From an uncultured Prevotellaceae bacterium (GTDB taxonomy: Bacteria; Bacteroidota; Bacteroidia; Bacteroidales; Bacteroidaceae): DNA of 12,374 bases. Position numbers and translations under genes: made by a program. The notes beneath the pieces were generated by a model. It made no database searches. It saw only the letters and a list, made by a program, of their open reading frames with translations, and had not been told where the DNA came from. Shown in pieces: positions 1 through 5,484 of this stretch; the stretch's first letter is position 1; each line of letters starts with the position of its first letter. The stretch spans positions 1-12,374 of the forward strand of contig CALZJL010000016.1 of the NCBI GenBank assembly GCA_945787625.1, given 5' to 3'.

Positions 1-37
1 GGAAAAGCAAATTAAAGCGAGCTTTATTTGCTTTTCC
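1..37. repeat. Long near-perfect inverted repeat (hairpin A)
   Basis: The left arm GGAAAAGCAAA (1-11) is exactly complementary to TTTGCTTTTCC (27-37). Inside it TAAAGC (13-18) pairs with GCTTTA (21-26), giving a 17-bp stem with one unpaired T at 12 and a 2-base centre. The right arm contains the TTTG (27-30) of an upstream promoter-like site. No T-run follows, so it is not a clear intrinsic terminator, although it could end transcription of a gene left of the window. The window starts exactly at the arm, which suggests a repeat boundary or contig edge (inference). Confidence 0.75.
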
Positions 38-58
38 GCTCGCTTATTCGTAACTCTG
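27..58 (+). promoter_or_regulatory. Degenerate Bacteroidetes promoter, upstream copy
   Basis: TTTG (27-30), exactly 20 bases, then TAACTCTG (51-58). This is the Bacteroidetes -33/-7 arrangement with one mismatch to TAnnTTTG. It matches the site at 102-133 in 27 of 32 positions, at an offset of exactly 75 bases. It may be a weak second ileS promoter or a decayed copy of the better one. A transcript from here would run through the hairpins at 86-112. Confidence 0.4.
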
Positions 59-76
59 AGCTACGCTCTAAGTTAC
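50..76. repeat. Imperfect inverted repeat between the two promoter copies
   Basis: GTAACTCTGAGC (50-61) pairs with GCTCTAAGTTAC (65-76) around a TAC loop, with 10 of 12 pairs. The flanks TTTTCCG (32-38) and CGGAAAA (84-90) are also complementary. Pairing of these flanks would compete with hairpin A on the left and with hairpin B on the right. Confidence 0.6.
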
Positions 77-85
77 TCACGTTCG

Positions 86-112
86 GAAAAACTCAAATAA
101 ATTTGGTTTTTC
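86..112. repeat. Inverted repeat overlapping the ileS -33 box (hairpin B)
   Basis: GAAAAACTCAAAT (86-98) pairs with ATTTGGTTTTTC (101-112): 12 base pairs with a bulged T at 93 and a 2-base centre. As in hairpin A, the right arm holds the TTTG of the promoter that follows and the stem carries a single bulged T. The same plan therefore occurs twice in 133 bases. Confidence 0.6.
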
Positions 113-133
113 TCTCACTTATTCGTAACTTTG
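102..133 (+). promoter_or_regulatory. ileS promoter, Bacteroidetes type
   Basis: TTTG (102-105), 20-base spacer, TAACTTTG (126-133). Both boxes and the spacing fit the consensus for the primary sigma factor of Bacteroidetes. Transcription would start near 138-141 and leave an untranslated leader of only about 24 bases, too short for a T-box or another large riboswitch. The leader is AT-rich, with no Shine-Dalgarno site, as is usual in this phylum. Confidence 0.75.
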
Positions 134-163
134 CAAACTGAAATTGTTTTTATATAAGGTAAA

Positions 164-3100
164 ATGAGCAATAAGTTTGCAGAGCGTGCAAGGCTGAACC
201 TTTCTGATGTTAACAAGGAGGTTCTGGAGGAGTGGAGAGAGAAGGATCTCTTTCATCGTAGCATAACGGAGAGGGAGGGTTGTCCTAATTATGTTTTCTT
301 CGAGGGTCCTCCTTCGGCTAATGGTCATCCTGGTATTCATCATGTCATGGGACGTACGATTAAGGATACTATTCTGCGCTATAAGACGATGAAGGGCTTT
401 AGGGTGGAACGTAGGGCTGGCTGGGATACTCATGGGCTGCCTGTGGAGCTGAGTGTGGAGAAGAGCCTTGGTATCACTAAGGAGGATATCGGCCGCAAGA
501 TTAGCGTTGACGATTATAATAGTGCTTGTCGTAAGAACGTGATGATGTATACGAGCGAGTGGACTGACCTCACGGACAGGATGGGGTATTGGGTCGACTT
601 GGAGCATCCTTATATCACTTATGACAATAAGTATATCGAGAGTCTGTGGTGGCTGCTGAAGCAGCTTTACAATAAGGGGTTGCTTTATAAGGGGTATACG
701 ATTCAGCCTTATTCGCCTGCTGCGGGGACGGGGTTGTCGAGCCATGAGCTTAACCAGCCTGGGTGTTATCGCGATGTGAAGGATACTACGGTGACGGCTC
801 AGTTTAGGGTGACGTCTGCTGTGGGGTCGTCGCTGGCGGAACTGGGGACGGAGTTGCCTGTGTATATCTTGGCGTGGACTACTACGCCGTGGACTTTGCC
901 GAGCAATACTGCGTTGTGTGTGGGGCCTAAGATTGATTATGTGGCTGTGAGGGGGGCTAATCCTTATAGTGGTGAGGTGGCTGTGTATGTGGTGGCTGAG
1001 CCGCGTCTGGCTGCGTATTTTGAGGGGGAGGTGGAGATCTTGTGGCGTGGCAAGGGTGCGGATCTTGTGGGGGTGAGGTATGAGCAGTTGATGCCTTGGG
1101 TGAAGCCTTGTGCGCTGGAGAATGGGGTGGTGGTGGTTAAGGCTGATGAGGCTTTCCGTGTTATCCCGGGTGATTATGTGACGACGGAGGATGGTACGGG
1201 TATTGTGCATATTGCTCCGACGTTTGGCGCTGATGATGCTAAGGTGGCTAAGGATGCTGGTATTCCGAGCTTGTTTGTGATTGACAGGGCTGGGGATACT
1301 CGTCCGATGGTGGACTTTACGGGGCGGTATTTCTTGAAGGGGGATATGGACGTGGCTTTCCGTGAGGCTTGTGTGGAGCCTGCTTATGATCGTCATGAGG
1401 GGGCTTATGTGAAGAATGCTTATGATCCTAAGTATAATGTGGGGGGAAAGTATGATGAGAAGGCTGCTTTGAAGGATATGGATTTGAATGTGCTTCTTTG
1501 TCTGGAGATGAAGGAGGCGGGTTTGGCTTTCCGTATTGAGAAGCATGTGCATAATTATCCTCATTGCTGGCGTACGGATAAGCCTGTGTTGTATTATCCT
1601 TTGGATAGTTGGTTTATACGCTCGACGGCGTGCAAGGAGCGTATGTCTGTGCTTAATCGCTCTATTCGTTGGAAGCCTGAGGCTACGGGGACGGGGCGTT
1701 TTGGCAAGTGGCTGGAGAATCTGAATGATTGGAATTTGAGCCGTAGCCGTTATTGGGGGACGCCGCTTCCTATTTGGCGTAATCGTGAGACGAGGGAGGA
1801 GTTGTGCATCGGGTCGGTCGAGGAGCTTTATCGTGAGATTGATAGGGCTGTGGAGGCTGGCGTGATGGCTTCTAATCCTTTGAGGGATAGGGGATTTGTG
1901 CCTGGAGATATGAGTCGGGAGAATTATGATCGTATTGACTTGCATCGTCCGTATGTTGATGAGATTAGGTTGGTGGGTAGGAATGGTGAGGTGTTGACGC
2001 GTGAGTTGGACTTGATTGATGTGTGGTTTGACTCGGGGGCTATGCCTTATGCGCAGATTCATTATCCGTTTGAGAATAGGGAGGCTCTGGATAGTGGTTT
2101 GTGCTATCCGGCTGATTTTATTGCTGAGGGTGTGGATCAGACGCGTGGCTGGTTCTTTACTTTGCATGCTATTGCTACGATGGTTTTCGATAGTGTGGCT
2201 TTCAGGTCGGTCATTTCGAATGGCTTGGTGCTTGATAAAAATGGGGTGAAGATGTCTAAGCGTCTGGGGAATGTGATTAATCCGTTTGATTGTATCGAGC
2301 AGTTTGGTGTTGATCCGGTGCGTTGGTATATGATTACGAATTCTGCGCCTTGGGATAATCTGTCGTTTGATCCTGATGGGGTGAAGGAGGTGACTTCGGG
2401 TTTCTTCTCTAAGATTCATCAGGTGTATAGTGGTATTTTTGCTCCGTATGCTAATGGTGATGGCTGGTGTGGGGAGGAGGATTTGATTCCTTATGCTGAG
2501 CGTCCTGTAATGGATAGGTGGGTGATGAGCCGCTTGAATACTTTGGTGGGCGTGGTGACGGAGGCTTTTGAGGATCTGGAGCCTACGCGTGCTGGACGTG
2601 CTGTTCAGGAGTTTGTGGATAAGGAGTTTAGTAATTGGTATGTGCGTCTGGCTAAGAAGCGTTTGTTTGATGATGGTATGTCGGATGATAAGCTTTCTTG
2701 CTATCAGACTTTATATGAGTGCTTGCTGACGCTTTCGAAGTTGATTGCTCCGGTGAGTCCGTTCTTTGCTGATCGTTTGTATCTGGATGTGACGATGGGG
2801 AGGGCGAAGGATAGTGTGCATCTTGATGATTTCCCTGTGGTGAATGGGGCGGCTGTGGATGCTGACTTGGAGCGTAATATGGCTTTGGTGCAGGATATTT
2901 GTACGTTGGCTCATTCGTTGCGTAAGAAGGAGGAGATTGGGGTGCGTCAGCCTTTGGAGAAGATTGCTATTCCTGTGACTGATGTGGCTCTGAGGAGGGG
3001 GGTGGAGCCGTTGTTGGGTATTATTCTTGAGGAGGTCAATCTTAAGGGGGTTGATTTTGTCGAGGGTAATATGGTGGAGAAGTGTGTGAAGCCTAACTTC

Positions 3101-3553
3101 CGTGTCATGGGCAAGAGGTTTGGCAAGCAGATGAAGGCTGCGGCTGCGGCTGTGGCGGCTTTGTCGCAGGAGGAGATTGCTGCTATTGAGCGTGGCTCGA
3201 TTGTGATTTGTGTTGATGGCTCGGATTATGAACTGACGCGTGATGACGTGGAAATCAGCGCAAATGATATGCCGGGTTGGAGTGTTGCTTCAGATGGTGT
3301 GCTTACGGTGGCTCTCGATATTGAGATTACTCCGGAGTTGAGACTTGAGGGGCAGGCTCGTGATATCGTGCGTGCTGTGCAGAACTTGCGTAAGACTTCG
3401 GGCTTTGACTATAAGGATCGTATCGTGGTGACTTTGCCTGATACGGCTGAGGTGCGTGCTTGTGCTGTGGCTCATGGAGAGTATATCATGAGTCAGGTGT
3501 TGGCTGACGGACTGCTCTATGAGGGGGATGTGATTAAGGTGAGGAGGGTATGA
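164..3553 (+). CDS. ileS: Isoleucyl-tRNA synthetase, type 2, with GXHH signature
   Basis: Cytoplasmic class I synthetase that charges tRNA-Ile with isoleucine and hydrolyses mischarged Val-tRNA. The 1129 residues fit the longer IleRS2 type rather than the IleRS1 type of about 930. The first signature motif, normally HXGH, reads G57-I58-H59-H60 within PPSANGHPGIHH. The second is K696-M-S-K-R700. The CP1 editing domain shows WTTTPW (238-243) and APTFGADD (351-358). The tRNA-binding helical domain starts near residue 780. The ATG at 164 lies about 24 bases after the inferred transcription start and leads directly into a typical IleRS N-terminus. The stop overlaps the lspA start as ATGA. Codons strongly favour third-position G and T: in 1082-1141, 15 of 20 codons end in G, 5 in T and none in C or A. 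Identification is certain; the type 2 assignment rests on length and motifs. Confidence 0.98.
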   Translation: MSNKFAERARLNLSDVNKEVLEEWREKDLFHRSITEREGCPNYVFFEGPPSANGHPGIHHVMGRTIKDTILRYKTMKGFRVERRAGWDTHGLPVELSVEKSLGITKEDIGRKISVDDYNSACRKNVMMYTSEWTDLTDRMGYWVDLEHPYITYDNKYIESLWWLLKQLYNKGLLYKGYTIQPYSPAAGTGLSSHELNQPGCYRDVKDTTVTAQFRVTSAVGSSLAELGTELPVYILAWTTTPWTLPSNTALCVGPKIDYVAVRGANPYSGEVAVYVVAEPRLAAYFEGEVEILWRGKGADLVGVRYEQLMPWVKPCALENGVVVVKADEAFRVIPGDYVTTEDGTGIVHIAPTFGADDAKVAKDAGIPSLFVIDRAGDTRPMVDFTGRYFLKGDMDVAFREACVEPAYDRHEGAYVKNAYDPKYNVGGKYDEKAALKDMDLNVLLCLEMKEAGLAFRIEKHVHNYPHCWRTDKPVLYYPLDSWFIRSTACKERMSVLNRSIRWKPEATGTGRFGKWLENLNDWNLSRSRYWGTPLPIWRNRETREELCIGSVEELYREIDRAVEAGVMASNPLRDRGFVPGDMSRENYDRIDLHRPYVDEIRLVGRNGEVLTRELDLIDVWFDSGAMPYAQIHYPFENREALDSGLCYPADFIAEGVDQTRGWFFTLHAIATMVFDSVAFRSVISNGLVLDKNGVKMSKRLGNVINPFDCIEQFGVDPVRWYMITNSAPWDNLSFDPDGVKEVTSGFFSKIHQVYSGIFAPYANGDGWCGEEDLIPYAERPVMDRWVMSRLNTLVGVVTEAFEDLEPTRAGRAVQEFVDKEFSNWYVRLAKKRLFDDGMSDDKLSCYQTLYECLLTLSKLIAPVSPFFADRLYLDVTMGRAKDSVHLDDFPVVNGAAVDADLERNMALVQDICTLAHSLRKKEEIGVRQPLEKIAIPVTDVALRRGVEPLLGIILEEVNLKGVDFVEGNMVEKCVKPNFRVMGKRFGKQMKAAAAAVAALSQEEIAAIERGSIVICVDGSDYELTRDDVEISANDMPGWSVASDGVLTVALDIEITPELRLEGQARDIVRAVQNLRKTSGFDYKDRIVVTLPDTAEVRACAVAHGEYIMSQVLADGLLYEGDVIKVRRV

Positions 3554-4182
3554 GTGGGAATGTGAGACGCAATCAGGTATTGGCGGTGGTGTTGACCACC
3601 GCCGGTATACTTCTCATCGACCAGGTTATCAAAATTTGGGTCAAGACTCATATGTTCCTGCATGAGGCTATTCGTGTTACGGACTGGTGGTTTATCCTTT
3701 TTACGGAGAATAATGGCATGGCTTTCGGTATGGAACTGTTTGACAAGATTTTCTTGACGTCGTTTCGTATCGTGGCTGTGGGCTGGTTGGCGTGGTATAT
3801 TGGGAGGCTGATTGGTAGGGGGGTGTCGTGGACGTTCTTGATGTGCTTGACGTTGATTATGGCGGGGGCTGCTGGGAATATCATAGATTGCTTGTTGTAC
3901 GGGATGATTTTTAATAATCCTGCGCCGCCGATGGTGGCTGACTTTGTTCCGTTTGGCTCGGGCTATGGGGATTTGTTTTATGGTCGTGTGGTGGATATGT
4001 TTTATTTTCCGCTGTTCGGCTGGGATTGGCCTGGGTGGTTGCCTGTGTGTGGTGGGGAGCATTTCGTGTTTTTCTCGCCGATTTTCAATTTTGCTGATGC
4101 GTCGATTTCGTGTGGAGTGATTGCTTTGCTGCTCTTCTGTAGAGATTGCTTGGCTGAGGTGCTGGGGGGCGGTTCTGATTAG
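3550..4182 (+). CDS. lspA: Lipoprotein signal peptidase (signal peptidase II)
   Basis: Inner-membrane aspartyl protease that removes the signal peptide of diacylglyceryl-modified prolipoproteins. The protein has 210 residues, with hydrophobic segments near 10-30, 68-88, 97-118 and 184-200. Conserved family blocks are LIDQVIK (D24), ENNGMAFG (53-60), GNIID (109-113), GRVVDM with catalytic D149, and FNFAD with catalytic D183. The two aspartates are 34 residues apart, against 18 in E. coli. The extra loop is rich in W, F, P and G, and I recall a similar loop in other Bacteroidetes LspA proteins. The ATG overlaps the ileS stop (ATGA), so translation is probably coupled. The next gene encodes a lipoprotein, a plausible substrate. 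From memory, many Bacteroidales carry a dksA/traR-like gene between ileS and lspA; here there is none. Confidence 0.95.
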   Translation: MSGNVRRNQVLAVVLTTAGILLIDQVIKIWVKTHMFLHEAIRVTDWWFILFTENNGMAFGMELFDKIFLTSFRIVAVGWLAWYIGRLIGRGVSWTFLMCLTLIMAGAAGNIIDCLLYGMIFNNPAPPMVADFVPFGSGYGDLFYGRVVDMFYFPLFGWDWPGWLPVCGGEHFVFFSPIFNFADASISCGVIALLLFCRDCLAEVLGGGSD

Positions 4183-4190
4183 TGTTTGTG

Positions 4191-5171
4191 ATGCGTTGGT
4201 CTGTGTCTTTCGTGTGTGTGGCGCTGGTCGTGGCGTTGTTGTCGGGTTGTAGGCCTGAACGCCCTGGCTATGTGCTGTCTGAGGATAAGATGGAGGATAT
4301 CCTTTATGATTATCATGTGGCGCAGGCTATGGCTGAGAATGAGGAGGGGGACGTGGCGAGGCATCGTTATCTGATGGCACAGACGGTGTTTGAAAAGCAT
4401 GGGGTGACGCAGGAGGTGTTTGATTCGTCGATGGTGTGGTGGTGTGCGCATTCGGAGAAGTTGAAGGATGTATATGCGAGGGTGACTGTGCGTCTGCAAC
4501 GGCAGGTGTCGTTGCTGGGGGCTGTGCAGGCTAAGCCGGAGAGTGTGTATGCGCATCTTGATACGGATGGGGATACGGCTAATGTGTGGAACCGCAGGCC
4601 GTATGCTTTGCTTGTCAATAATGCTTTGGACAACTTCTTACGCTTTGAAGTCGTGGCGGATTCGACGTATAGGGTGGGGGATAGGTTTACGGTGGCTTTC
4701 AAACCTTTGTATGTGTCTAAGGGGGCTCCGGCTGAGGCTTATCTGCTCTTTGGCATGGAGTATGAGAATGATAGTATCGAGGGGGTGGTGCGTACGGTCG
4801 TGGATGGGGCTAAGGGTGTGTTAGAGTTGGAGGTGGCTCCGTCTGAGCGCTTTGCATCTGTGCGTGTAAGGCGTCTCTTCGGGTGTGTGTATCTGCCGTC
4901 TGATGATGAGAGGCTGATGGTGTTGTCGCTTTCGGATATTGTGCTCGTGCGTTATCATAGTCTGGTGAATGTGGCTGATTCTGCTGCTGGGACGGCGGTG
5001 GCTGTGGGGGGTGATTCGCTTGTGGTGGAGGGTGATTCGCTGGGTGGTGATTCTGCGGGACACAGGCGTTTGACTCCTGCTGAAATCAAGGCTGCGGGTG
5101 GGGAGATTCATAAGTTTAAGATTGTCAAGGACAAGCCTCTGAGGAGGAATGTGGTGAGGCGTAGGCAATGA
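4191..5171 (+). CDS. DUF4296 family lipoprotein
   Basis: Predicted lipoprotein of 326 residues; function unknown. The N-terminus has one arginine, a hydrophobic core and the lipobox LSGC, with C20 as the lipidated residue (codon 4248-4250). The DUF4296-like part follows at about 30-115 and opens with LSEDKMEDILYDYHVAQAMA, a signature I recognise from Bacteroidales proteins next to lspA. A less conserved region, about 120-265, looks beta-rich. The C-terminus has a low-complexity stretch with GDSL twice and GDSA once from residue 274, and ends in a basic tail (PLRRNVVRRRQ). I chose the ATG at 4191 because it gives the cleanest signal peptide. A GTG at 4182, overlapping the lspA stop, and a GTG at 4188 are in-frame alternatives. 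Its stop overlaps the next start (ATGA at 5168). It is probably processed by the adjacent LspA (inference). Confidence 0.85.
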   Translation: MRWSVSFVCVALVVALLSGCRPERPGYVLSEDKMEDILYDYHVAQAMAENEEGDVARHRYLMAQTVFEKHGVTQEVFDSSMVWWCAHSEKLKDVYARVTVRLQRQVSLLGAVQAKPESVYAHLDTDGDTANVWNRRPYALLVNNALDNFLRFEVVADSTYRVGDRFTVAFKPLYVSKGAPAEAYLLFGMEYENDSIEGVVRTVVDGAKGVLELEVAPSERFASVRVRRLFGCVYLPSDDERLMVLSLSDIVLVRYHSLVNVADSAAGTAVAVGGDSLVVEGDSLGGDSAGHRRLTPAEIKAAGGEIHKFKIVKDKPLRRNVVRRRQ

Positions 5172-5329
5172 GGCGTGAGGGGTATCATAGGATTGTGTTG
5201 CCTTCGGGGGAGGTGATCGTGGGACCGCTCGTGGTGGAGCTTGATGTGTGGGGGAATGTGGTGTCGTGGCATCCTTTGTTTTGTGAGGAGGCTATGGTCG
5301 TGTGGGTCGGGGGAACGTTGTATTTGTAG
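5168..5329 (+). CDS. Small protein of 53 residues, amidohydrolase-N-terminus-like
   Basis: An ATG overlapping the previous stop as ATGA opens a 53-codon frame with the same G/T-rich codon use as its neighbours, which supports real coding. It has no signal peptide or membrane segment. The pattern is alternating short strands: HRIVLPSGEVIVGP, then LVVELDVWGNVVS, then EAMVVWVGGTLYL. This resembles the small N-terminal beta domain of metal-dependent amidohydrolases, ending just where such enzymes continue with PGxxNxHxH, but no metal-binding histidine pair is present. From memory, some Bacteroides carry an amidohydrolase gene next to lspA and DUF4296, and short proteins ending in a W-x-GG-T pattern exist in this order. 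It may be a stand-alone small family or a remnant of the larger enzyme; I cannot assign a function. Confidence 0.65.
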   Translation: MRREGYHRIVLPSGEVIVGPLVVELDVWGNVVSWHPLFCEEAMVVWVGGTLYL

Positions 5330-5367
5330 GGTTTGGGGGTATGTTGCTCAACTTTTGCCTGCTTTTC

Positions 5368-5398
5368 TTGTCTAATTGCGTTTTATTTCGTAATTTTG
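5368..5398 (+). promoter_or_regulatory. gyrA promoter, Bacteroidetes type
   Basis: TTG (5368-5370), exactly 20 bases, then TAATTTTG (5391-5398), which fits TAnnTTTG. Transcription would start near 5403-5406, giving a leader of about 80 bases. No convincing terminator lies between 5330 and this site, so read-through from the ileS block is possible. Confidence 0.7.
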
Positions 5399-5413
5399 TA
5401 AGGGAATTTGCGG

Positions 5414-5436
5414 CTTATTAAATTATATTTAATAGG
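5414..5436 (+). promoter_or_regulatory. AT-rich hairpin in the gyrA leader
   Basis: TATTAAAT (5416-5423), TAT, ATTTAATA (5427-5434) is a perfect palindrome. It extends to 10 pairs in RNA with U5415-G5435 and C5414-G5436. It sits about 10 bases after the inferred start and 48 bases before the ATG, so it could affect leader structure or stability, or be a protein-binding site. No T-run follows, so it is not a terminator. Its role is unknown. Confidence 0.45.
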
Positions 5437-5484
5437 TTTCGCTGATTTACTCGTTTGTAAATAATCAAAACCAGAATATTATAA

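Noticed and set aside
134..163. T-box or other leader riboswitch before ileS
   Set aside because: The leader after the inferred start is only about 24 bases and unstructured.
119..2419. Open frame of about 766 codons antisense to ileS
   Set aside because: It lies fully opposite a certain ileS gene. Its product is mostly H, R, I, S, T and L with no domain pattern, and it arises because ileS rarely uses TTA, CTA and TCA codons.
3542..3548. AGGAGGG just before the lspA start
   Set aside because: Only one base separates it from the ATG, and it is formed by ileS codons; this phylum seldom uses Shine-Dalgarno sites.
5330..5367. Possible terminator after the small gene
   Set aside because: Only a 4-bp stem (GTTG-CT-CAAC) with a 2-base loop and no proper T-run; too weak to call.
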